64,000 bases of DNA from Bradyrhizobium barranii subsp. barranii (GTDB lineage Bacteria > Pseudomonadota > Alphaproteobacteria > Rhizobiales > Xanthobacteraceae). Numbering within the stretch: the first letter of the stretch is position 1; every line of letters starts with the position of its first letter. The notes beneath the pieces were generated by a model. It made no database searches. It was given only the letters and a program-made list of their open reading frames with translations, and was not told the DNA's origin. Shown here piece after piece: positions 1 to 8,244 of this stretch. The translations under genes and the position numbers were made by a program. The stretch spans positions 9,903,501 through 9,967,500 of the forward strand of contig NZ_CP086136.1 in NCBI RefSeq assembly GCF_017565645.3. The letters run 5' to 3'.

Positions 1-1134
1 CATGACCGCTTCGGCCACGATCAGGCCGCGGCTGATGGCGAGATTGTCGTTCATCTTCCTTTCATCGACGATGAGGCCTGCTAGCGCAAACTTCGCCTGG
101 TGCAGCGCGCCGGCGGTCAGCACGAAGCTTTCCGGGATCGCCATCCATTCGGCATGCCAGGGCCCGGTGGCGCGCTCGAAATCCTGCACCATCGCATCCA
201 GCATCAGACCGGCATGCTGGCGCACCGCCTTGGACGCCGCGAGCATCAGCTCCGAGGAGATCGGGTTGCGCTTCTGCGGCATGGTCGAGGAGGCGCCGCG
301 GCCCTTGACGAAGGGCTCGTAGACCTCGGCGAACTCGGTCGAGGCCATGATCATGATGTCGAGTGCGATCTTGCCGAGCGAGCCTGTGACCAGCGCGAGG
401 AAATTCACGGCCTCGGCAAAGCCGTCGCGCGCGACGTGCCAGGTCGAGGCGGGAACGCCGAGCTCGAGCTCGGCGCAGAGCGCCTCCTGCACCTCGAACC
501 CCTTGCCGCCGAGCGAGGCCAGCGTTCCGGCGGCGCCGGCGAACTGTCCGACCAGCACGCGCGGCTTCAATTGCACGAGCCGCTCGGCGTGGCGGTCGAA
601 CATCGCGAGCCAGATCGCGGTCTTGTAGCCGAACGTTACCGGCAGCGCCTGCTGGAGATGGGTGCGCCCGGCCATCGGCGTGTCGCGGTAGCGCTTCGAG
701 AGGTCCGCGAGGATGTTTCGCAGCTCGGCGATGTCGCGCTCGACGATCCCGAGCGCGGAGCGCAATTGCAGCACCACCGCGGTATCCATGATGTCCTGCG
801 TGGTCGCACCCCAATGCACGTAGCGGCCGGCCTCGCCGCACTGCTTCACCATCTGATGCACCAGCGGCAGGATCGGATAGCCGACGATGTCGGTCTCCTG
901 CCGCAGCAGATCGAAATCGAATGCGGCGACGTCGGTCCGCGCCGCGATCTGGTCGGCGGCTTCCTGCGGGATCACGCCGCACTTCGCCTCCGCCTTCGCC
1001 AGCGCCACCTCGACCTCGGCATAGCGCGCCACCAGCGCGACATCGGAGAACACCTCGCGCATCTCGGGCGTGCCGAAGGCGTCGCGGAACAGCATGGAAT
1101 CGAGCACGGTCGTCGAGGCGGGAAAAGCGGGCAT
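1..1134 (-). CDS. Lyase of the fumarase/ASL superfamily, PcaB-like (partial, 3' end outside window)
   Basis: 378 codons are visible from ATG at 1134 and the gene runs off the left edge. The superfamily signature is clear: SSTMPQKRNP near residue 284, preceded by HWGATTQDIMDTA near residue 106 and GRTHLQQALP near 155, which form the active site of this tetrameric elimination enzyme family. Known biology: members are 3-carboxy-cis,cis-muconate cycloisomerase (protocatechuate branch of the beta-ketoadipate pathway) and adenylosuccinate or argininosuccinate lyase. The overall look favours a PcaB-like enzyme, but no pca neighbours are visible, so the substrate is inferred. The start is preceded by only a weak AAAGAAA ribosome-binding site. 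Confidence 0.75.
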   Translation of the reverse strand, partial: MPAFPASTTVLDSMLFRDAFGTPEMREVFSDVALVARYAEVEVALAKAEAKCGVIPQEAADQIAARTDVAAFDFDLLRQETDIVGYPILPLVHQMVKQCGEAGRYVHWGATTQDIMDTAVVLQLRSALGIVERDIAELRNILADLSKRYRDTPMAGRTHLQQALPVTFGYKTAIWLAMFDRHAERLVQLKPRVLVGQFAGAAGTLASLGGKGFEVQEALCAELELGVPASTWHVARDGFAEAVNFLALVTGSLGKIALDIMIMASTEFAEVYEPFVKGRGASSTMPQKRNPISSELMLAASKAVRQHAGLMLDAMVQDFERATGPWHAEWMAIPESFVLTAGALHQAKFALAGLIVDERKMNDNLAISRGLIVAEAVM

Positions 1135-1265
1135 GGGCGTTTCTTTATGGTTTGCGTTTGTGTGAGAGCAACTTACGCGGACCGCGCTGTTCGGCAATGG
1201 ACATTCATGGCTCGCCACACATTCGATGCCGTACGACGACATTACGACGGCGCATCGCTCCATCA

Positions 1266-1400
1266 CCCCGTCATCCTGAGATGCGAAGCGTGCGATGCGT
1301 AGCGGCGCACGAAGGGCCTCGAAGTGATGAACGGCCGCGATGTAGCCGGGCCGTCGCCCTTCGAGGGCCGTGACAAGGCGGCCACTTCAGGGTGACGGGG
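1266..1400. repeat. Palindromic intergenic repeat in the 1135-1625 gap
   Basis: The left arm CCCCGTCATCCTGAG (1266-1280) is matched, with small mismatches, by CTTCAGGGTGACGGGG (1385-1400) in inverted orientation. Internal arms around GAAGGGCCTCGAA and CCCTTCGAGGGCC pair as well. The unit would fold into a long hairpin and resembles dispersed bradyrhizobial repeats. The remaining roughly 350 bases between the lyase and the regulator hold no convincing ORF. Confidence 0.7.
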
Positions 1401-1625
1401 ATAGATTGTGCGCGCGGCAAGATCGGGCTATGTGCGCAGCCCGCGACAGTCCACCAGACCCGCCACATTCTCATTCAAGTTGCATTCCTATCCGAAAACG
1501 GCATAGCAGCCATCACGCGATCGTGGTGAACCCGGCAGGCCGCTCAGCGGACTCACAGTCTTAGAGTCGAAATCCATTCTGATTTCATCATTGCCTGATG
1601 TCATTGCGAGGGTTGAGTTTTGGAC

Positions 1626-3171
1626 GTGCAGTTTATGTTCCGGGACCACCTTCTCGACACCGACCGGCGCGAGCTGAGCTGCGAGCAGGTTCCCGTGGCC
1701 GTGGAGCCGCAGGTCTTCGACCTCGTCGTCCACCTCATGGAGAACCGCGACCGGGTGGTCAGCAAGGATGAGCTGATCGACAAGATCTGGCACGGGCGCA
1801 GCGTCTCCGAATCCACCCTGACCAGCCGGATCAACGCGGCGCGCAAGGCGATCGGCGACAGCGGCGCGAACCAGCATCGCGCGCAAGGGCTTTCGTTTCG
1901 TCGGCGCTGTCCAGACGCAGCGCGGCGCGGCCTTGCCGGAGCCGGGCCGTGTCGCCCAGGCGCCGCAGGCGGCGCTCGCGCTGCCCGACCGTCCCGCGAT
2001 CGCCGTGCTGCCCTTCACCAATATGAGCGGCGACCGCGAGCAGGACTATTTCTCCGACGGCATCAGCGAGGACATCATCACGGCGCTGTCGAAGCTGCGC
2101 TGGTTCTTCGTCGTCGCCCGCAACTCTTCCTTCGTCTACAAGGGCCGCGCCGTTCACATGCACGAAGTCGCGCGCGAGCTCGGCGTACGCTATGTGCTCG
2201 AAGGCAGCGTGCGGCGCAGCGGCGATCGCCTGCGCATCTCGGCGCAGCTCAACGACGTCTCGACCGGCAGCCATCTCTGGGCCGAGCGTTACGACCGCGA
2301 GCTTGCCGACATCTTCGCCGTGCAGGACGAGATCACCGAGGCGATCGTCGCCGCGATCGAGCCGCAGCTCTATACCGCCGAAAGCTTTCGCGCCCAGCAG
2401 AAGCCGCCGGGCAGCCTCGACGCCTGGGACCTCGTGATGCGTGCGCTGCCGCATTACTGGCGCATCACGCGCGAGGACAACGCCGCCGCGCAAGGACTGC
2501 TGGAACAGGCGACCGCGATCGATCCCGCCTATGGCAAGGCGCTGGGCCTGCTCGCGACCAGCCATATCTTCGGCGCGCATATGGGCTGGGCCGACATGGC
2601 CGTGACCGTGCCGGTCGCCGAACGCGCGGCGCTCGCGGCGGTGGAAGCCGATCGCGAGGACGCCTGGGCCCATCACGGTCTGGCTTACACTTATTTGTTC
2701 CGCCGCCGCTTCGACGACGCGCTGGCTGAGTTCGAGCTGACGCTGCAACTCAATCCGAATTTTGCGATGGCGCACGCTTTCTACGGCGTGACGCTGTGCT
2801 ACGCCGGGAGATGGCGAGACGGCGATGCCGCCGCACGCCGCGCGCTGCGGCTGAGCCCGCGCGATCCGCTCGCGGCGATCTATTGCGGCGTAGCCGCCTA
2901 TGCCCAGTTCATCGGCCGCAACTATGAGGGCGCCGTGCAGATGGCGCGGGAATCGATGCGGCAGCGCGCCGATTTCGTCGGCGCCCATCGCGTGCTGACG
3001 GCCGCCGCCGGCATGTTGGGCGATCCTCAACTCGCGGCGTACGCGCTGCGGGGCCTGCAACGCACCCAGCCCGGCATCTCGCTGGCCTGGCTCACGCGCG
3101 AGCTGCCGATGCGGCGGGCAGAGGATCGCGAGCACTATCTGCAGGGGTTTCGGCGCGCGGGGATGAGGTAG
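1626..3171 (+). pseudogene. Winged-helix/TolB-like/TPR regulator, frameshifted
   Basis: A paralogue of the intact regulator at 4933-6483. The first part (GTG at 1626, aligned with the paralogue's GTG start; a TTG lies at 1620) encodes an OmpR/CadC-type winged helix ending in SRINAARKAIGDSGANQ. The frame then breaks. Alignment to the paralogue shows that 14 nt are missing between 1874 and 1875; restoring them returns the downstream frame exactly. The downstream part carries the TolB-like segment (RPAIAVLPFTNMSGDREQDY) and TPR-type helices to the stop at 3171. As read, the DNA-binding domain is severed from the sensor part. The downstream half could be translated alone from ATG 1933, but no good ribosome-binding site is evident. 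A sequencing error is less likely for a 14-nt gap than for a single base. Confidence 0.8.
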
Positions 3172-3180
3172 GCCCTGCTC

Positions 3181-3371
3181 ACCCTCCCCTGGAGGGTCCG
3201 GGACGAGCGTAGCTCGCCCGTGGGTCGGCTCGTATCTGAGCGCAGCGAAGATGGAAGATGAGAGACGGGGTGGGGTGACGGTCTCTCCACAACGAAGACT
3301 GCCTGCGTGGAGAGATCACCCCACCCCGCTCGCGCTTCGCGCGATCGACCCTCCCCCTCCAGGGGAGGGTA
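3181..3371. repeat. Palindromic repeat, family A copy 1
   Basis: A perfect 14-bp inverted repeat bounds the unit: ACCCTCCCCTGGAG at 3181-3194 and its complement at 3358-3371. A second inner pair surrounds GGGTGGGGTGAC and GTCTCTCCAC. The right half, from the CTCGCGCTTCGCGCGATCG segment to the terminal arm, is shared almost base for base with the copy at 33102-33226. It sits between converging genes and could act as a bidirectional transcript end. Confidence 0.85.
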
Positions 3372-3380
3372 AGAGCACCT

Positions 3381-3803
3381 CTACTCCTGCATCATCTCGC
3401 CGCTGCCGCCGAACTCGGCCGGAAAGTCCTTCAGCTTCGGCAGGCCGTCGCGCATCGGCAGCACCGTCTCGGCGTAGTTGACGTGGACGCCGGGCGTGAA
3501 GGCGAGCGTGGGGATGGTGGCGGTGAAGACGTCGATCAGGTCGAGCGGCGGGTGGTTGGTCATGAGATGACCGCCGCACTTCTTGCAATATTTGCGCTGG
3601 CTGAGCGGCGTCTTGGCGAAAGTCTCGACGTTCTGGGCGCCTTCGGTGATGCGCACGGCTTCCGGCTTCCACAGGCTGAAGGCATTCACCGGCCCGCCCG
3701 ACCACGAGCGGCAGGAGCGGCAATGGCAATAGCCCATCGCAGCCGGCTCGCCTGTGACCTCGATCGTGACCGCGCCACAGAAGCAGTTTCCGACATGTTT
3801 CAT
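3381..3803 (-). CDS. GFA-family zinc protein (glutathione-dependent formaldehyde-activating-like/CENP-V)
   Basis: 140 residues, normal for the GFA family. Zinc-ligand cysteines are visible: CFCG near residues 8-11, CHCRSC near 26-31 and CKKCGGH near 73-79. Known biology: the founding member accelerates the glutathione-formaldehyde adduct reaction, but most single-domain bacterial members have no proven substrate. ATG at 3803 has GGAGACG upstream. It is convergent with the broken regulator on its left, with a palindromic repeat between them. Lying near an MddA-like enzyme could hint at C1 or sulfur-methyl metabolism, which is inference only. Confidence 0.8.
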   Translation of the reverse strand: MKHVGNCFCGAVTIEVTGEPAAMGYCHCRSCRSWSGGPVNAFSLWKPEAVRITEGAQNVETFAKTPLSQRKYCKKCGGHLMTNHPPLDLIDVFTATIPTLAFTPGVHVNYAETVLPMRDGLPKLKDFPAEFGGSGEMMQE

Positions 3804-4010
3804 TGGGTCGTCTCCGTTGGATGAAGGTTGAAATTCCTCTTCCCGCTCCGGCTCGCCGATAAACCGGCAAAGGCGGATGCGGGGAGAGGCGTCGGAGCGG
3901 AGGGAATCACCCCGAGGGACGTTGAAGGCTGGAGGCCGGCAACGTCCGTTACGCGCTTCGGTTCCGCCGCGCGTCCTCCTTTCGGTGGACGCGGCGGAAA
4001 GATGCTACGG

Positions 4011-4799
4011 CTATACCGATCTGCGCCAGGGAATAAGCATCGACACCCGTTGTTTGTACTGCCGGTATTCGTCGCCGAAGAGATCGACGAGGTCGTGCTC
4101 CTCCAGCGCGATGCCGACGAAGATGTAGAGCGTGGTCACGGCCGCGAACAGCAGATGGCCCGCCGTCATGACCGGCGCCGCCCAGAACGCGATGATGAAG
4201 CCGAGATAGATCGGATGACGAACGAACTTGTAGAACAACGGCGTCTTGAAGCGCGGCGGCGCCGCCTCATTGCCCACGAGATGGTTGGTCACCTGGTGCA
4301 ATCCGAACAATTCGAAGTGATTGATGATGAAGGTCGAGGCGAACACCAGCACCCAGCCCGCGAGGGACAGCGTGACCAGCGTCACGGCGAGATCGGGGTT
4401 TCCGACATCCCATACGACCGCAGGCATTGGACGCCACTGCCAGAACAGGAGCAGCAATGACAGGCTCGCGAACAGCACGTAGGTCGAACGCTCGACCGGC
4501 TTGGGGACGAACTGCGTCCACCACGCCTTGAACTGCTTGCGCGCCATCACGCTGTGCTGAACGGCGAACAGCGTCATCAGCAGTAGATTGATGATGACGG
4601 CTTCGGCCGTCGGCGTGTCGGTTCCGGTGTCGATGGTCTTCGGCACCACCAGCCCCATGACGAAGCCGATGGCGTAGAGAATGGTAACGAAAAACACGAG
4701 ATATGCCGCAATTCCGTACAGAAAGCCGATGAATTTGAAAATGCGTGAGCCCGCAACCTCCGGGCCGATGGAATGAAGCTGGTGATCAAGTTGGGTCAT
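4011..4799 (-). CDS. mddA: Methanethiol S-methyltransferase-like membrane protein (MddA/NnrU/ICMT type)
   Basis: 262 residues from ATG 4799; the longer in-frame extension is not needed. The protein is polytopic, with about five to six hydrophobic segments. The C-terminal half carries the methyltransferase signature: FYKFVRHPIYLGFIIAF near residue 190, then ALEEHDLVDLFGDEYRQY near 235, the SAM-binding pattern of isoprenylcysteine methyltransferase-like enzymes. Known biology: MddA converts methanethiol plus SAM to dimethyl sulfide and has been described in soil bacteria including bradyrhizobia; NnrU is the main alternative. It is divergent from the winged-helix/TPR regulator at 4933, and the 133-bp gap carries the direct repeats at 4884-4923, so joint control is plausible. 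Confidence 0.75.
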   Translation of the reverse strand: MTQLDHQLHSIGPEVAGSRIFKFIGFLYGIAAYLVFFVTILYAIGFVMGLVVPKTIDTGTDTPTAEAVIINLLLMTLFAVQHSVMARKQFKAWWTQFVPKPVERSTYVLFASLSLLLLFWQWRPMPAVVWDVGNPDLAVTLVTLSLAGWVLVFASTFIINHFELFGLHQVTNHLVGNEAAPPRFKTPLFYKFVRHPIYLGFIIAFWAAPVMTAGHLLFAAVTTLYIFVGIALEEHDLVDLFGDEYRQYKQRVSMLIPWRRSV

Positions 4800-4883
4800 A
4801 GAACGCTCCGTTGTGCCGAGGCATCGGCACTGTTTAGTGTTCGCACCATGCCGGATCGGACACCCCCTGACTTTCACGGACGG

Positions 4884-4923
4884 TTGATTTTCGCCTGAGA
4901 CCACTTTGATTTTTGCTTGAGAC
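4884..4923. promoter_or_regulatory. Tandem direct repeat, putative winged-helix operator
   Basis: Two 18-bp copies, TTGATTTTCGCCTGAGAC (4884-4901) and TTGATTTTTGCTTGAGAC (4906-4923), differ at two positions and are offset by 22 bp, about two helical turns. OmpR-type winged helices commonly bind tandem direct repeats as dimers. The second copy ends 9 bp before the GTG start of the regulator and both lie upstream of the divergent mddA. Autoregulation and control of mddA are inferred. The region before 1626 has only a vague resemblance. Confidence 0.55.
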
Positions 4924-4932
4924 GACAGAAAC

Positions 4933-6483
4933 GTGCGATTTCTCTTTGAAAACAACGTGCTCGACGGCGACCTGCGGGAACTGACCTGCAGCGGCGCAGC
5001 CGTGCCGCTGCAGCCGCAGGTGTTCGATCTGCTGCTCTATCTGGTCGCGCAACGCGCCCGTGTGGTCAGCAAGGATGACCTGATCAGCCAGATCTGGAGC
5101 GACCGCATCGTCTCGGATTCCGCCCTGAACAGCCGAATCAATGCCGCGCGCAAGGCGCTTGGCGACGACGGCGCGACGCAGCGGCTGATCAAGACGATCC
5201 CGCGCAAGGGCTTTCGCTTCGTCGGCGAAGTCCGGGAAGATGTGGCAGCGACGCTTGCGCCGGTGGAACCCGGCCCTGCCCCGGTGCGCGCCGTGACGGA
5301 CCGCCCTGCGATCGCGGTGCTCGCCTTCGAGAACATGAGCGGCGATCCCGCGCAGGAATATTTCGGCGACGGGATCAGCGAGGACATTCTCACCGCGCTG
5401 TCGAAGCAGCGCTGGTTCATGGTGATCGCCCGCAATTCGTCCTTCACCTACAAGGGGCGCTCGGTTCATATCAGGCAGATCGCCGAGGAGCTCGGCGTCC
5501 GCTACATCGTCGAAGGCAGCGTGCGCAAGGTCGACAACCGTGTGCGCATCACCGCGCAGCTCAACGACGCCACCACCGGCAGCCATCTCTGGGCCGAGCG
5601 CTACGACCGCGAGCTTGTCGACGTCTTCGCCGTGCAGGACGACATCACCAACGCGATCGTCGCGGCGATCGAGCCGCAGATCCATGCGGCCGAGAATTTT
5701 CGCGCCGACCGCAAGCCGCCCGCGAGCCTTGATGCCTGGGACCTGCTGATGCGCGCGCTGTCGCATTACTGGCGGGTGACGCAGCAGGACCACAAGGCTG
5801 CGCAGGCATTGCTCGAACGCGCCATTTCCATCGACTCGAACTACGGTCAGGCGCTGTCGGTGCTGGCGGCAAGCCACATGTTCGGCGTCCATCTCGGCTG
5901 GGCGGAGCTTGCCACGACGGTGCCGATCGCGGAGGCCGCCGCGCTCGCCGCGGTGCGCCATGACCACGAGGATGCCTGGGCGCATGCCGCGCTCGGCAGC
6001 GTCTTCTTCTCGACGCGCAGGCTTTCCGACGCGCTGTCCGAGTTCGAGCAGGCGCTCGCGCTCAACCCGAACTTCTCGCTGGCGCAGGGCTATTACGCCC
6101 TGGCGCTGTCCTACGCCGGTCGTTCCGGGGAATCGTTCGATGCGGCGCAGAGGGCGATCCGGCTCTCGCCGCGCGATCCGTCGCTGGCGATCTATTACGG
6201 CATTGCCGGCTATGCGCGCTTCACCGAACGGCATTACGACGAGGCGATCGCGCTGGCGCGCGAGGCGATCCGCCATCGCGGCGACCTCACCGGCGCCTAC
6301 CGCGTGCTCGCGGTGTCCGCCGGCATGACCGGCGACGGCGCGCTGGCCGAGATGGCGCTGGGCGAACTCCGCCGTACCCAGCCCAACATCTCGCTGCACT
6401 GGATCGCGACGCAGCTGCCCTGGGCCAGTGACGCCGATCGCGAGCACTATCTGGAAGGGTTCCGGCGCGCGGGGTTGGGGTAG
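4933..6483 (+). CDS. Winged-helix DNA-binding/TolB-like/TPR regulator
   Basis: 516 residues from GTG 4933, intact. Residues about 1-100 form an OmpR/CadC-type winged helix (SRINAARKALGDDGATQ, then TIPRKGFRFVGEV). Residues about 115-260 contain a TolB/FlgO-like segment starting RPAIAVLAFENMSGDPAQEY and including GSHLWAERYDREL. The rest is helical TPR-like, with units such as DALSEFEQALALNPNFSLA near residue 370. No transmembrane helix is evident, unlike CadC, so it should be cytoplasmic. Known biology: this architecture is widespread in rhizobia, but ligands and targets are generally undefined. A near-identical paralogue 1.8 kb upstream is broken. Direct repeats immediately upstream suggest autoregulation. 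Confidence 0.85.
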   Translation: MRFLFENNVLDGDLRELTCSGAAVPLQPQVFDLLLYLVAQRARVVSKDDLISQIWSDRIVSDSALNSRINAARKALGDDGATQRLIKTIPRKGFRFVGEVREDVAATLAPVEPGPAPVRAVTDRPAIAVLAFENMSGDPAQEYFGDGISEDILTALSKQRWFMVIARNSSFTYKGRSVHIRQIAEELGVRYIVEGSVRKVDNRVRITAQLNDATTGSHLWAERYDRELVDVFAVQDDITNAIVAAIEPQIHAAENFRADRKPPASLDAWDLLMRALSHYWRVTQQDHKAAQALLERAISIDSNYGQALSVLAASHMFGVHLGWAELATTVPIAEAAALAAVRHDHEDAWAHAALGSVFFSTRRLSDALSEFEQALALNPNFSLAQGYYALALSYAGRSGESFDAAQRAIRLSPRDPSLAIYYGIAGYARFTERHYDEAIALAREAIRHRGDLTGAYRVLAVSAGMTGDGALAEMALGELRRTQPNISLHWIATQLPWASDADREHYLEGFRRAGLG

Positions 6484-6539
6484 AGAACTCCCTCTCCCCG
6501 CAAATGCGCAAAGGGCGGATGCAGATACGACGCGTCGTC

Positions 6540-6887
6540 TCAGGCTCCTCCGCACGCGGTCAGTGGATCGTAATCGGGCCGCATCAGCATCGCGTGGAGC
6601 TGGCGCCGCCGAATGCCCATGTTGCCACCGTCGAAGATCGGCAGCGCCAACGCGTCCTGCAACAAGCGGCCGAACGGCGCCGCGTGATCATAGCTGTCGA
6701 TGCCGACCACGCGCATCAGGTCGGTGATGACCCGCACCGCGGCTTCGGAGCCGAAGATCTTGGCCTGGACCGCGAGCTCGTCGGCGCCCGGTGATTGCGT
6801 ATCGAGCGCATGGCAGGCCCGCCAGCTCAGGTAGCGCGCGGCTTCGATAGTGGTCTTGGCATCGGCGAGTGCATAGCCGATGGAGTG
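6540..6887 (-). pseudogene. Acyl-CoA dehydrogenase, C-terminal fragment
   Basis: About 115 residues of the C-terminal helical domain of an acyl-CoA dehydrogenase (GYALADAKTTIEAARYLSWR), separated from its N-terminal part at 8245-9153 by an insertion element. The apparent ATG at 6917 lies inside the element. Joining position 6887 to 8245 gives a continuous reading frame (EHQAVVHSIGYALADAK) of about 418 residues, close to family length. The fragment lacks its own promoter and the FAD/substrate domains, so it is not expected to be functional. Confidence 0.85.
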
Positions 6888-6952
6888 GACGCCCCCCGAC
6901 GGCATCGATTGTGCCAAAGTGCGGGTGTTGAAACCCGGTAAGGAGGACGTCC

Positions 6953-7981
6953 ATGGACGACGAGGTTAGCATCATCGGTTTAGATTTGGCCAAGAACGTG
7001 TTTCAGGTCCACGGCGCGGGGCAGGACGGAAGGATGATCCTGCGTAAAAAGCTCAACCGCAGCAGATTGCTCGAGTTTTTCGCCAAGTTGCCAAGGTGTG
7101 TGGTCGCAATGGAGGCCTGCGCCAGCGCCCACTATTGGGGACGGGAGATTGGTAAATTTGGGCACGAGGTCCGGCTGATCCATCCCTCCTACGTGAAGCC
7201 CTTCGTTAAGCGTCAGAAGAACGATGCCGCGGATGCGGAAGCGATCGCCGAAGCCGCGTCTCGACCAACGATGCGCTTTGTCGGCGTCAAGAGCGCCGAG
7301 AAGCAAGCCTCTTCCATGGCATTCAAGGTTCGTGATCTCTTGGTTCGACAGCGTACACAGGCGATCAACGCTTTGCGCGGACATCTTGCGGAATACGGCT
7401 TGATCGTGGCTCAGGGCGTCAGACATATCCCCCGATTGCATGAGCTCCTGACAATATATCCGGACCTGCCCGATCTCGCTCGTGGCCTTTGCCAGACTCT
7501 CTTGAAGCACGTGGAATCCCTGTCGGAGCAGATTGCAGAGCTTGAGAAGGGACTGCGAGTGCGCGCGAGACAGGACGAGGTGGCCTCTCGCTTAATGACC
7601 ATTCCGGGGATCGGGGCAATCTGCGCCACAGCGATAGAGGCCTTGGCGCCCTCGGCGGAGACCTTTTCCAAGGGGCGTGATTTTGCGGCCTGGATTGGTC
7701 TCACGCCCAAACAGAATTCTTCCGGAGGCAAGGACAGGCTTGGCAAAATCTCCAGGATGGGCCGGCGAGATCTCCGACGGCTCCTCGTGCTTGGTGCCAC
7801 CGCCGTGGTGCGATGGGCAAGACGATATGGACCGCCAGCAGGATCCTGGCTCGCGAGAATGCTCTTGAAGAAGCCACCAAAGCTGATCGCGGTCGCTCTA
7901 GCGAACAAATTGGCGCGTATCGCTTGGGCCTTGATGGTCCGCGGTGGCGCTTATCAAGCTCCAGCGTCTGGCGCTGCGTAA
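6953..7981 (+). CDS. IS110-family DEDD transposase/recombinase
   Basis: 342 residues. The N-terminal RuvC-like DEDD domain begins with IIGLDLAKNVFQVH (Asp11), continues with VVAMEACASAHYWGREI and QKNDAADAEAIAEA, and a coiled-coil stretch precedes the Transposase_20 domain (MTIPGIGAICATAIEAL near 215, FAAWIGLTPKQNSSGGKDRLG near 250) that carries the catalytic serine in this family. Known biology: these enzymes form circular intermediates and recombine guided by an RNA made from the element's non-coding end. The start ATG follows a GGTAAGGAGG ribosome-binding region. The gene is intact. Confidence 0.92.
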   Translation: MDDEVSIIGLDLAKNVFQVHGAGQDGRMILRKKLNRSRLLEFFAKLPRCVVAMEACASAHYWGREIGKFGHEVRLIHPSYVKPFVKRQKNDAADAEAIAEAASRPTMRFVGVKSAEKQASSMAFKVRDLLVRQRTQAINALRGHLAEYGLIVAQGVRHIPRLHELLTIYPDLPDLARGLCQTLLKHVESLSEQIAELEKGLRVRARQDEVASRLMTIPGIGAICATAIEALAPSAETFSKGRDFAAWIGLTPKQNSSGGKDRLGKISRMGRRDLRRLLVLGATAVVRWARRYGPPAGSWLARMLLKKPPKLIAVALANKLARIAWALMVRGGAYQAPASGAA

Positions 7982-8243
7982 CGCAGGGCCAGAAGCCGAG
8001 AGACGTCGGGAATGTGGTAAGGTCTAACGGAGGATTATGGGCAATCGGTCAGGGACTGGGATTGGAAGAATCAACAGGTGGATGAGTGCCAGAGAGCACG
8101 CATAGCCGAATTGGATCCAATCCACGCATTCCATAAGGGCCCGCGACGTGTCGAGGTCGCATCACGAGGCCGGACACACGTCAGCACCCGACCACATGCC
8201 TGTTCCGAAGTTAAATTTTGCTTGCATTTAGTGGGGCGTCCAC
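7982..8243 (+). ncRNA. Candidate guide (bridge/seek) RNA region of the IS1111-type element
   Basis: 262 bases follow the transposase stop before the right end. No ORF here looks real. In IS110-family elements the longer non-coding end is known to encode the guide RNA, and for IS1111-type elements this is the 3' end. The segment has locally complementary stretches, but I did not derive a fold or identify the target- and donor-binding loops. The assignment rests on position and family, not on a covariance match. Confidence 0.35.
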
Positions 8244-8244
8244 A

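Larger units (their letters stand above)
6885..8244 (+). mobile_element. IS110-family insertion sequence, IS1111 type
   Basis: About 1.36 kb. An 11-bp inverted repeat GTGGACGCCCC lies at 6885-6895 and its complement at 8233-8243, at or just inside the junctions. Removing 6888-8244 (1357 bp) restores the interrupted acyl-CoA dehydrogenase frame, which fixes the boundaries to within a few bases. The single transposase gene leaves a short 5' non-coding end (about 65 bp) and a long 3' non-coding end (about 260 bp), the arrangement known for the IS1111 subgroup with short subterminal inverted repeats. No target duplication is evident. Confidence 0.88.

Noticed and set aside
4834..6555. Open frame of 573 codons on the minus strand opposite the winged-helix/TPR gene
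   Set aside because: Same shadow effect; no family motif, while the plus frame has clear domains.
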